Origin: Dinochytrium kinnereticum
Taxonomy: Eukaryota > Chytridiomycota > Chytridiomycetes > Chytridiales > Chytridiaceae
Direction: 5' to 3'
Length of the DNA: 64,000 nt
NCBI GenBank assembly: GCA_027604005.1
Contig: JADGJT010000025.1
Location: 46,140 to 110,139 of the forward strand
Shown here: positions 1 through 10,800 of the stretch, piece after piece
Layout: every line of letters starts with the position of its first letter
Numbering within the stretch: the stretch's first letter is position 1
Position numbers and translations under genes: made by a program
Notes under the pieces: model-generated
Told to the model about the DNA's origin: nothing
The model's input: the letters and a program-made list of their open reading frames with translations, nothing else
Databases searched by the model: none

Positions 1-77
1 AAAGATGTCAGAGCGTGGGAACTGGCTACCAAAAAAAAAAAAAAACAAGAGAAAAAAAATCAACCCTCGAATCATCA

Positions 78-597
78 ATGCCAAAACAAATATTTGGAGG
101 ACGACGGCGAAGCTCAGTCGACGTGGCAGCCGAGAAGAAAGGGAGAAAGCCCATCAAACCAATGTTTAAGTCAAAATCTGTCACCTACCTCCTCCAGTCC
201 AATGCTATTACGAGTTTACTGGAGAAAAACACGGTGGATTTTGGATCCTTTCATGTCCGCGTTACTGGTTAGTGAATTGTTGTACTATCTACCAACATCT
301 CAGGTCAAATCATGCGGCTGGAAACGGACGAAGTCCAGATTAAGTTCTTGTTGTTAGACGCGGGCCCACAAAACACCGTTGTGCCATCAAAATTCCTCGA
401 ATGCACTCTATGGTGTCATGACCACATAAGCTTACACCTTGAATCCCATAAGATTTATGAAGTGGAAGGAGTGATCCGCTTCAAAGGGTAAAACTATCCA
501 ATTTCAACGTTTCTAAACGCAACACAGGAGCTCAACTGCCAACGATATCTATTTGCATTGCTTTGACATTCGCGATGTCGGGGGGGTTGTTTTGTAA
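78..597 (+). CDS. small OB-fold-like protein, unassigned
   Basis: A three-exon model (78-267, 304-487, 528-597) splices cleanly in phase with GT...AG introns of 36 and 40 bases and gives about 147 residues ending at a TAA. The product has a short basic N-terminus. After it come alternating hydrophobic strands (FHVRVTGQIM, EVQIKFLLLD, IYEVEGVIRF, IYLHCFDIRDV) that look like a single OB-fold. By size and strand pattern it could be a TEN1-, RMI2- or RPA3-like single-strand nucleic-acid binding subunit, but I see no family signature that decides between them. An in-frame upstream ATG at 15 exists, and an exon to the left of the window cannot be excluded. The stop lies only 32 bases from the convergent RPF2 stop. 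The ORF structure is seen; the fold is inference. Confidence 0.45.
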
Positions 598-629
598 AAA
601 GAAACACGGACGGGAAACGCTTTCAGGAT

Positions 630-1731
630 CTACTCAGCGGTCCTCTTCGTCTTCTTCGACTGTGGGGATGATTCAGAAGCTTCATCATCGCCTGCAGTCT
701 TTGACCGTTTTAGACCCTTCATTTTTCTTGTTTGTAGTTTCGAGAAGTCCTGCTTGTGCATATGGATTCGTCCAACTGTGTCGCCAGTAGCATCTCGTTC
801 GATGTTCTTCACAGTCTTTGGCTGAAAAGAGGAAACAAGAAAGTTAGCATAGTGAAGAGGCAGCTTGAAAAGAAGTAACAAAACAATAGAGCAATTGATT
901 CCCACCTTCAACTCCTTGGGTACTCTCAAGGCTTCGTTTAGTAGAGACTCTTCAGCAATTCTGGTTCTCCTGAGCTCCATCTCTAGAGAAGGGCCGCACT
1001 CATTCAACTTGACCTTCGGCAGCGTGCCTTCTCCCTTTAACAATGCGACAGTGTAACAACGAATGTGCACCATCTTTGACGAGTCAACCGATATGCTGAT
1101 GACCCTGTCTAAACCCTTAAGATTGATACGATCCACCTCCTCTCCTCTGAAAAAGTCCAGAAACATGTTCTTCACAGCTTTAAAAGTGTCATCCACCTCG
1201 AAAAGATGGCCCTGGAACAAGAGGACTGGGCGGTGACCAACAGTTGGCTTCTCACCATCAAACGCCATCGCAGGAAGCCCACGGGTGATGCCAAACTCAA
1301 TCATATCCAACACCTGATGATCAAAAAAGCGTACCATAACAAGGTTGTGCGGTCTTTTCTTAGAGTGGTTGGCAAGGACCATGAAAGATGAGTCGTTCTT
1401 CTGAGAAAAGAACTCGGCGGGTCGGGGATCATCAAAAGGGTGGATGTCATTCTTTTTCGTGAATAGGATAGCATCTGGGCGTTTGAGCTGATACTATAGG
1501 AAAGTTAGTATTGCTTGCAAATTCTTCCCGGAACCATACCAAGTCCTTCAAAGCATCAAGACCTAGCTCTGATGTTGTTGTGCCCTTCAAGAACAGGGCA
1601 GGCTTAGCACCCTCATGGACTTGGGGCTCTCTCTTCTTCAGCACCCTCTTGCCGGTTGCTGTCTTGGGCTTTCTGCGTCAGCAGTTAGCGTCGAATGCGT
1701 CTGGACGCTGCACTTACATTGATCTGAGCAT
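630..1731 (-). CDS. RPF2: ribosome production factor 2, Brix domain (RPF2)
   Basis: Rpf2 acts with Rrs1 in the nucleolus to load the 5S RNP (5S rRNA, uL5, uL18) into pre-60S ribosomes. Four exons (1731-1718, 1672-1540, 1493-906, 821-630) give 308 residues, the usual family length. The N-terminus (MLRSIKPKTA) and the motif KREPQVHEGAK match Rpf2. A Brix core containing FLDFFRGEEVD follows, then the highly conserved GRIHMHKQDFSKLQTRKMKG block and a lysine-rich C-terminal tail. The first exon has only 14 bases; without it the conserved start would be lost. Intron 2 contains a perfect TACTAAC branch site 7 bases from its AG. The ATG is 59 bases from the PARG stop codon. Assignment is secure; the paralogue Brx1 lacks this C-terminal block. 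Confidence 0.93.
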
Positions 1732-1790
1732 GACTTTTTTTTTTTTTTCTCTCAAAAAAGAATTGTCATGTCTCTAATTATTATTGACAC

Positions 1791-3686
1791 TCATGACATT
1801 TGTGGGTCGATGGCTTGCTGAACAAACTCAAACACAGACAGTCGCTGGTCCTCCTGAAGGTAAGAAAATATCACCTTTGCCAGCTTGCCTTTTTTCGCGT
1901 CAGTATGTGATAAGCACAAAGTAAAATCCCTACCCGCCGTAACACCTTTTGATCGCAAATGCTTATGGAGCAACTCCGACTCGAAGGCGAACTGGCTGTC
2001 GCCAAATGTAAAGTACTTGAGCCCCTTTCCTACCACACTGGATGCAATTACTTGAATGAGAAACTTGAGCTCAGGATCACCGTTAAATGCCCCACATCCT
2101 GAGATTAATTACTCGCCAGGATTTTCAACCAAACCTACCCCAATGCCCTTGATAAGTCAGCCCAATAATTTAAAATGCCTTTTTTACCTGTTGCAAGTGG
2201 CGTTGTTTTGTCAAAACACGAAAACGGAGAGTGAAGGAATCCAACATAAGCTTTGTTGAGTTCCCGTAATATACTCCGTCTCCCATACTGAGTTATTGAG
2301 AATGCATCTGTAAAGTATAGAGCGTCTATCGCTACTATTTCGTTTTTTTTCCTTTCTTTAGCGTCTCTAATTATTATCAGCTCCATGAGGCAAAAGCACT
2401 ATACCGTTCTGCCCTGTCTTCATACGGGCCGTCCCATTCAAATGTAGAACCGTAACCCTTGTAAGACGAAAACCGCTCAGCTCCAACTATCAGCAGTGAT
2501 TCATTGTCCTGCAACTCTTCGGCGAACAGTCGGGTAGCTATGAGCTCTGGGTTGATGATAAACAATATCTCTTCCTGAACAGCGCCCTGAATGGAATGTA
2601 TTAGAGTTATTCATTTATGTGTCCAACATGTCCCAAAACGCCTCCTTTCAATGCTTTAGCTAGAAAACCAAGACCTTAATTTTACCTCCAATGCATTTGT
2701 TTGCAAAATCCAACTTTATGTAGTTGTCACCTGCATCCTCTATTGTCCCAACATCATCCACAACTATATCACAGATGTGGCAATCCAGTTCAACCCAAGA
2801 TGGAAACTTGCTGGGAGAAATACATCGTCTAAATATTGTAATTTTTCTATTCACATCTTAAAAAAAAATAAGCGGGAGCTTCCATTAGAAAGAACCCACC
2901 ATCCGCAGTAATCCTGCGAAAATATTCAAAAACTCCATCAAGCTTAGCCTGATGCACGGAAGAGCATAGGCCTGAATCTTCATCTCCGAGAAATAACCGA
3001 GTAAATGTAAAGGAAGGGAACGTGTCAGATTGAGAAAGGCTGAATTTTCTTTGAGAGGGGAAGGTGCAGAAAAAGGCGTTTGCCACCAATGATGCAATCT
3101 AAATGAACATATTTAAAAACAACTGTAAAAAGAAAAGGCGTTCTTCCAACCTGAAGTTGAGATAATGTTATAGCGATGCTTACTCCACTTGGCATTTGTG
3201 GGAGAAACTTTGGGAAAAGTTCAGGTAATCTCAGAGCAAGCTTGGCCATAGCGGGTAGTAGATGATCAAACATGTACCGCGTATTTGGTGCTAATTCCAG
3301 CAGATAATGAGTAAGCCCATTAAATCTTTTTGATGCGTTTTTTCTTGGGTTGTATGAAGAGATCACACTCTAGGAACATCAATGGTCATGAGAGATACCA
3401 GCCTAACCGCCACATCCTCAGCACTTGTAAATCCCAAAGATAGGCCATGCACGATCGTTTTCCATCTTGATTCGGACTCGAGATGAGGCAGATTAACTAA
3501 TCCGAATTCTGTGACGTCTCCAAGCCCAAACGACAGCGGTTCTTCTGTGAAATCAAAATGAGGGATCGCCCCAGGACTATCTCTAAATATAATCGCTTTA
3601 GGCTCTTGCTGGTATCCTCGTTCGTTTGGGATAGTAGGCTGTTCGGGTCTCCTAATTCTCATGAAATTCAGCTTTGTCTGTTTCAT
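1791..3686 (-). CDS. poly(ADP-ribose) glycohydrolase (PARG), with microexons
   Basis: PARG hydrolyses the ribose-ribose bonds of poly(ADP-ribose) chains, reversing PARP signalling in the nucleus. Family blocks appear in order: the helical region (LALRLPELFP), LANAFFCTFP-type motif, EYFRRIT, DFANKCIGGG, the catalytic loop GGGVLGHGAVQEE (two adjacent glutamates), INPELIATRLF, ELNKAYVGFL, ATGHWGCGAF and FTFGD. About ten exons are needed, with introns as short as about 29-40 bases. Two exons are tiny: 2644-2628 (17 bases) and 2147-2139 (9 bases), encoding part of the GGG loop and the HWG of the ATGHWGCGAF motif. The ATG at 3686 is chosen because the frame further upstream only offers TTG. The N-terminus starts KQTKLNFMRI, faintly reminiscent of the PCNA-interacting segment of animal PARG; that is only a resemblance. 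All catalytic residues I can identify are present. Confidence 0.9.
2139..2147 (-). other. 9-base microexon of PARG
   Basis: Skipping directly from the exon ending at 2188 to the one starting at 2098 keeps the frame but loses three residues of a conserved motif. Including GGCATTGGG, flanked by ...TATCAAG and GTAGGTT, restores ATG-HWG-CGAF, matching the family motif ATG(N/H)WGCGAF. Both flanking introns are then exactly 40 bases, and the upstream one has a CTGAC branch-like site. Splice sites are seen; use of the exon is inference from protein conservation. Confidence 0.75.
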
Positions 3687-3803
3687 TTTCAAGTTGATGG
3701 TTTTTGAATGTAAATCAGTGGCTTAGCGCCGATTATTACTTATAATACCATAACATCTTTACTTCCTTAAATACATGTGAAATGAGAGGGGAGGGAACAG
3801 GCT

Positions 3804-6012
3804 TCAAAGAACAGGATTCTTGGAAATCTCCAACTCAGCCAAAGCAAGTTGTTGAAGGTCATTCAGAGAGTCCGCAATATGCTCCCTAAAGGCTAAGGTG
3901 TCTTCGAAAGTTTTGAAAACACCATTAATGACCGAGGATCGGAAATCTTGGTTTTTCCTTGCAAACTGTTCGTAACTGAAAGGTCAGCAAAGAAACTGAA
4001 TTGTAAGACCCACTCCATCGCTGCTTTCTGGACCTTCTGTTGAGAGGCAGTTAAGGTTGTTGCGAGCTCGATCTTCATTCTCTGGATTTCTCTTTCCAGA
4101 CTCTCTAGTTCGCTGCTAGTGATACTATTGTTCTCCATTGCAATCTGTTGCCTTGTCAGTATCCTTTCTTGATATGAAAAAATACATTTCTCTCGTCATT
4201 GTACTGAGAAGTGAGCTTAGATATCCGGCTTTCAATGACTTGCAGTTCGTCATTCTTCTCACTGATCGATTCAGTAAGCGAGTCTAAGGTCTCTTGCAGA
4301 GCAATGAGTTCATCTTGCGACACGTGCAGAGAAGAGTTATAGTCGGCCCTCAATGTAACGAGTGATGGCTATTAGGGTGAGATGATGCCCTAGTCATTAC
4401 ACCAACCTTGACTCTAGTCCTCAGTCGATCGCTCAAGTCGTTACCAGGATCAATTGACGCAGCGTTGAAGTCAATGGAAAACTGGATATCGGCCGGAGAA
4501 AGGTTGCTTTTCTCTAATCCAAGCTGATATGCAAGAGTGTTGTACTCCTGTGTATGTTTCTCCAGCTAGATACAATGGTGAATATTCGGACATATTGAAG
4601 CCAGCAACCTGGTCTATTTTCTTTTGCAGCGTTATCTCCTTCTCCCAAATCGTCCTTTGGCATTCATCGGTCTTTGCAGCGAGACTCTCTAAGCTCCGCA
4701 CCAATTGTTCTCTCTCGGCCGTCATTCTATCAACGTCGGCTGGAGATATTTCCTGCATATCCACAGTGCGTTGCAAGTCGGCCTTCTCACTCGATATCTT
4801 TGCAAGCTCCGCCTCTAAATCAATATTAAAAGAAAAGCAATCTTTCGTTAATCCACCTTTAACGGACAAATCTTCATCAAGAGCTTTAACTTGCTCAATC
4901 AGTTTTTCCTTTTTCGACTCCAAATGCAGAATGTATTGTTTAAACTTCTCAATATCTGAGTGCAATGTCTGATTCTCTTTTTCAGCGACCGTGAGCGGGG
5001 ACTTTAAAGTTTAGTAATTTTTAAGTTAAAACAGTAATTGCATACCTCACTATCTCGTAGATTCGACCATTCCCTGCTGAGGATCTCATGCTCGTTATTA
5101 AGCTTTCCAACTTCTGCAACGATTTTCTCGTTCTTCCGGTCTGCTTAAATAAGCATAAATCATCCACATCAAGACAGTACCAAAATTGGAAATAAGCTCT
5201 CTATCCATAGAGTCATAGTTATCATCTCCCGCAAGGAAAACAGCGTAAGCCTTCGTCAAATACTCAAAGAAAACTTTCTCTGCTGCAATCTCAGCATTCG
5301 GTTGGTCATCAAACTCATTCTGATTGTCTATCTGGTCACAGCACTAAGGAGAGACCATTAATGTGAATACTCTAGAGAAAACACTAACCAGAATCAGCTC
5401 CACCATCCATGTAAGCATGGCCAACAATGACGGCCAAGCGTGAGGCGACCCGACAGAGTGAAGATGCGATTTTGAGATTTGGTCGCAAAACGGATATCTT
5501 GAGGGAAGAGTAAGCAAGCTTTCACCGCCAGTGACAAACCGCAGCCCGCGAAGGATGACAGGGACTTCCTCTTCGAATTTTTTCTGGAATATATACTTGG
5601 GATCCAATTGGGAGTAAAGGAACTTGAAAATACTCTGAAAATCCTTTGCAGATGGGGCTTGAAGAGTTTTCGCCGAGACAGCCTGATTATATCCAGCCTG
5701 AACAAGAAAGTTGATCAAAGAGCGTACGGCATTACTCTGCCAGGTCTTCTCTCTAATAGGCCGCGGGTCTTTGGTGATCCCCAAGGCTCCCAGACTAGAA
5801 ACTCCAATACTAGAAGGTCGGCCTACGTAGGCACTTGAGCGCCTGAAGAATTGTAAATTGATGAAAAAGAATAATGGAGACCTTTGCGAGGATAAGGATC
5901 CAGCATGAAGACGTCCACCAACCGATGCCCGAGGGTCGGCCGTTGACATTCTCCCTTGAAATAAGTTATTGGCCATGCTCAGTCCAGCCACACCGTCGAT
6001 AACACCTGCCAT
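3804..6012 (-). CDS. NDC80: outer kinetochore protein NDC80/HEC1
   Basis: Ndc80 is the microtubule-binding subunit of the four-protein Ndc80 complex (Ndc80, Nuf2, Spc24, Spc25). The N-terminal region carries a short Ser/Arg/Gly-rich tail. The calponin-homology domain comes next, with KDPRPIREK, LQAPSAKDFQSIFKFLYSQL, FEEEVPVILRGL, YPF and the characteristic VGSPHAWPSLLAMLTWMVE. A long coiled coil follows, including the conserved EISPADVDRMTAEREQL stretch and a loop near 4540-4600. It ends with KNPVL and a TGA at 3806-3804. Several introns of about 40-60 bases are present; for example one between the IDQ and EYNTLAYQLG segments is required to keep the heptads in frame. ATG 6012 is the first ATG in the frame after an upstream stop. 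It is head-to-head with the MT-A70 gene across about 190 bases. Confidence 0.92.
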
Positions 6013-6202
6013 CCCCCCGGCCCGAGACGCCGTCGGCAAGGATGAGATCTTCTACAATTATGGATCAGTATTTTCAAATAGCAAGACCACCAAGCTTCCG
6101 CTTTTGTCTGCTCTTGCATCTGCACACTGCACCTGCGACATTATTGTTTCCCCACAATGCTGTCCGAACTCAAAAACTTTCAATGTCCAAAAGTCCGAAA
6201 AC
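6013..6202. promoter_or_regulatory. shared divergent promoter region of NDC80 and the MT-A70 gene
   Basis: The two start codons, minus-strand 6012 and plus-strand 6203, are separated by 190 bases with no other gene. Any promoter elements for both must therefore lie here or inside the flanking coding sequence. I see no clear TATA box. Position is seen; promoter function is inferred from the layout. Confidence 0.5.
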
Positions 6203-7839
6203 ATGAAACGTCCTCGAAGAAAGGCGAAGGAGAGAGCGGCCCATCCGCCGGCAGGCATCAGGTTAAGCGTTCTCTGATCTATACTTACTAACCATTGCTT
6301 TAAGCCCATCTTGGTATGTTGGTTATGCCGAAGATCATGAGTCTGTGGAGACGATCATGCGAAAGTTTGAGGAGCTAGAGAAGATAAAAGATCGCAAGTC
6401 CATGTCAACAGAATTGGCATTGCAGGACTCTCCTTATGATGATTCTGAGAGGATCATGAAGACTTCTGGGATGTCTACATCTTATCAAGTCAATGATCAG
6501 GATCATGGGGATCAAGGGGCCCTTAGCCAGATGGATCTCGAAGAATTGTTTAAGAAAACATCGTCATTTCATCTCAGCTCTGTCGTTACCAACATGCACG
6601 GCGTCAACTTCTCTTCAGATGATCTTCTATGGATTTTGGATGAAGGCGGCGACAGTGACAGCGACAGCGAGTGAGCATATATTTTTTTTTTTTTTTTTAA
6701 ACGGCCATTTTGGGACTAAACCGATTGCTCGTTGGAAGCTACTGCGTTGACACCGATGTCGTTCCGCCTCACGTGAAAGTACCTCGCAAGAAGGAACCAA
6801 AGGAATCAAAAGAGTTTCTCAATGCACATACTCGCGCGCTGACTGGGCGCGAGCTCAGTATTTCGGCCATAAGGAAGGCGTTTCGTGATCAATTCCCTCA
6901 ATCCTTTCTGCGAGCGAAGAGGTGAGTAGGTCTGTTGGAATAATTAAGCTAACATTTAATAGAAATGAACTAAAGATGTACACACGAATACCGAATCATC
7001 CACTTCCTCGCGCTTGGGCACGTCAGATGATATCAATCCCGCAACAACTGGAAGCTGAAAAGCAACGAGGGTAGGCAGAAACCCCTTTACCTTTTTACTG
7101 ATTATTGAAGACAATCTCTTTGCATTAACATATCTAAAGAGCTATCCGTCATTCAAGAAACTTTTATAGCCGCATATATGGATCCTCCGTGGGCAGCACC
7201 AGGGGCAATACCAGCTGACGGACGAATTACCGTAGACGAGTATGTGAGTTATAAAACCAGCTAAAGCCATTCTGATTGTCCATTAGGCTACACTTGATTT
7301 GCCTCGCCTTGTTCCATATGGCTTTCTATTCGTTTGGACTGATAAACTCCTTACGCCGAAAGTGGTAAAGGTTGCGGAGAAATGGGGATTTAAGTACGTT
7401 GATAATTTTGCATGGATAAAGTGGGATGTCTCACATAAAATTGCGAGGCAAGAGTCAACGTATTTTTGCCGGTCAAAGGCTACCTGCTTGATCTTTCGAA
7501 AGTTGAAAGATTCTTCCAATACCGACGTAGATCTGCGGCACCAAAGAAATCCTGATTGCGAGTTTGATTTCATTAAGCCGCCTCAGAATGGTAACTGCCC
7601 ATGCCGAGGTATTCTCATATTCGATAGGCGAAATTCGGGAACAAAAACCTGACCTTATATATCATGTGATTGAAACCATGCTTCCAGATTCAAATTTAGA
7701 TGGCCACAATTCATTCAATATTCGCTTTATTGAACTGTAAGTCCTCCGAAAACCCGTAAGTTAATTATATTACAGATGGGCAAGGAATAATTCGAGTAGA
7801 GATGGGTGGATGTCAATTGTACATACACATCAACAATAA
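6203..7839 (+). CDS. MT-A70 family N6-adenine methyltransferase (DPPW type)
   Basis: Members of this family transfer a methyl group from S-adenosylmethionine to the N6 of adenine in RNA (METTL3 type) or DNA (METTL4 and ciliate MTA1 types). The catalytic DPPW is at 7181-7192. It is followed by PYGFLFVWTDKLL, GFKYVDNFAWIKWD and a C-terminal PDLIYHVIE...RFIELWARNNSSRDGW block, in the family order. The N-terminal region contains SWYVGYAEDHESVETIM, a putative helical module and an acidic run of Asp/Ser, then a linker. Around seven short introns (TACTAAC branch in the first) must be removed, and phases agree at each junction I tried. It stops 14 bases from the convergent URB2-like stop. An intact DPPW argues for a catalytic subunit rather than a METTL14-like partner. 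RNA versus DNA substrate cannot be told from sequence alone; abundant 6mA reported in early-diverging fungi makes DNA a real option. Confidence 0.85.
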
Positions 7840-7853
7840 ATTACTTTAAGGCA

Positions 7854-10800
7854 TTAAACTTTGCCTCTACTTTTTGCTATTTCTTTCCATCTGCTTACAA
7901 TCTTTTTGTATATAAGCTTGGCACCCTTCTGTCCCGTTCCAGGTAAATCCAAATTCGCCAAAACCGATTCCCTGCCGTAATCATCGCAGATATCCAGGAT
8001 AGAGTAAATACCGTCCACCAATGCATCATAGACGCCAGGCGAGAAACGGGATTTCGACGCCTGAATAGAGACAAATCTTGAAATCAAAAAAGGGGCGTGC
8101 TTCGAGAACGGCTTGAGCTGCGATCCCGAACCGCCTAACCCAGCACTTGACTGGATGCTTTGCTTTTGTGCGAATTTTTGAAGGACTCGGGAAAGAGTTT
8201 TGGATGACGATTCCTTTCTGTCTTCATCCATTTCAGAGAAGCTCTTCCAAAGGAGTGAACTAGGACTACGACTAGATGGGTCATATTCGTTCAAGCAGCC
8301 CATGAGAGAAGAGATCAGTTGGCAGATTCCCGGAATAATGTGAGCAATAGAATGGCGTCGATGAGTGAGGATAGACAGAAGAAAACGGCAGAGTACTTCA
8401 AAGGTTTTCGAAATAAGAACGGCTGTTCCTACTTCGTCGCCTCTTTCTTTGCTGATCGAAGGAGAGCAGATAAGTAGGGTGCAGCCACTTATTATAGATG
8501 ATAACTCCAAAGCGTTTAAGTCCAAAGACTATGACCGTTAGAAATATCTCACGTCATCGAAACGGCCTACCACATTATCGCTAAGACGAACATACAGAGA
8601 CAGCACTTGGAATGCTACTTCGACAGACTTATTTAGTGTCATTATCTCCGCAAGCAATTGTAAAAGCGAATGAAGCTGAACACGTAAAGCTCTTCTTCTG
8701 CCTACCATATAAGTATTTTTTAAGAGTCATCTTCTTACCATCCAGCTGACTAGCAGCGCACAGGATATGGAGCACATATAAATATCCAAAGATTGATACT
8801 GATTTTGGGCTTCCGGGCATCGCAAAGCGTCTAGCAGCGAGAATGTAATGAGACATTATCTGTGCAAACTGTTCTTTTGAAGCAACAACCAGAAGTCGAA
8901 ACATTTTGGATGTTATCTCGCTCTCAAACTCAACAAAATCATCTATCATGATGTTATCGAAGCAGGTTGAGATAATTGTGTTACCTGAGCCGCATACATT
9001 TTCTAATAAGACTCTACCAATTTCAAAGAAGCAGAGAAAGTCTGAAGAGGAGAATTGGCTCCCTCCGACAGTGGCGTGTGTAGTAACGATTGAATAAAGC
9101 TGACAGGCTACAGAAAGATGTTGTACATCAGAATCTCTTGACCCAGACATATTTGTTATGGCTTCGGTAAGCATATGCTGCAAAACAGGAAACAAAGATT
9201 TGCTACCTGCAAAAACGAGGTTAACTACAAGGCAAAAATTACAACAGGATATTACTATTCGAGATGCGAGACAAAATTAGCAGCGAGCCTAAGACCTCTA
9301 TATACGATCCCAAGCTCTCCAATTTCAGCATATGTTTCGCGATTGCTCCTTCCTTTACATCGAAATGGACTATTCGACCCATCAGCATCTTTATCAGTGG
9401 TGACAGGACTGAAAGCAGATCTGATGAGGTGAACTTTTGTGATATATCGTCATTTGATCTGAACAAATAAGCTTCAAAAAGTTTTCGGAACACATACTGC
9501 TTGCTACGAGCTTCAATCCACTTTCCGATTGGAGATAGAATCGCGTCGCATATGTGATACGCAAATGCGCCATGGCTTTGTAGATATGACAAAGGAATAT
9601 CGATAATCTCCTTCAAGTAAGTTAATGCAGCTAGGGCTCCTTTTGCCGCATTGGAGCTTCTCCTCTGTAACAATTTACTGGATTCAAATTAAATTTCCGA
9701 AAGTTCGATATCAACACAAACATCAAGCAAAGCTCTAAAATAGATGAGGTCGCCTGGACTATAACACCTTTAGCAGAAGAATTGCTAGCTTTGAACGCTG
9801 GAAGCTCCAACACAGTAAAGAAAACTTTCGGAACAAAAGGTGATGAAATCTGTTGATTATTAGACACTTCAAACAAAAACATTTCATTAATTACCATTAT
9901 GACTGAGTCATCACGAGATCTGAAAAGTCTAGCCACCTCAATCCTACTTTGAGCCGATAACTCCAATATAGCGTCATTCTCCCCATCACTGAGCTTTAGC
10001 AATGACTGAGCGAGGGCATCAAGTGCCACGCCAATGCAGATAAGAAAATCTTTCTCAGAAGAGAGAAAGTATGAAGTAGGGAAGATCGCCATTGTTCCAA
10101 TATAACGTAAAATCTTGCGAATATCAGATTCAATACTGGCCCCTAACGATCCTTTCAAATTTTGCGAAAGAAGTTCTTCACATAACTTTTGAAGTTGGTC
10201 CCGAAGAACCTCTGAGGTGGATGTAGATTTTTGGCATGCATTCAAAAAAACCGTTATGCTCTGTCGGATTGACTTCGGAATACTACTAATCTTTCCGAGT
10301 TCAACAATCAACACTTCCAGAAAAACTGAAGCAATTGCATCTGATTCATATGATAAGCACAAAAGGGACGCAAATTGAACAAGTAATAACCTCGGATAGG
10401 ACGAATCTCAAAAAACGATGCGCTTCTTAAAGCGCTCTTGCAAAGCTCAGCTACATTGTAAACATCGCCACTGATGCAATTCTCAGATAGACTTTGAAGT
10501 ATCAAAGTAGTGATGTTGCGAAGCTGATGTTCAGATGCCAGTCGGCTAGAAAGAGTTAAAGCTAATACAGGAAATACTTGATATACCATATTGGAGCCAA
10601 ATTATCGAGTACCGATGACCATTTAGCCACAATTATTGCATTAGGATTCCGAATTAAGGACGAGATGCTTCCATCCCATACACATTCTGAAGAGATATTG
10701 TCTGGCAAGTAGACGCTATTCAGAATGCCTCTTACTAAACGAACTGATCCACCGTCGAGCCGAGGGTCAACAGACGTGTTGGCAACTAATCCAATGTGGA

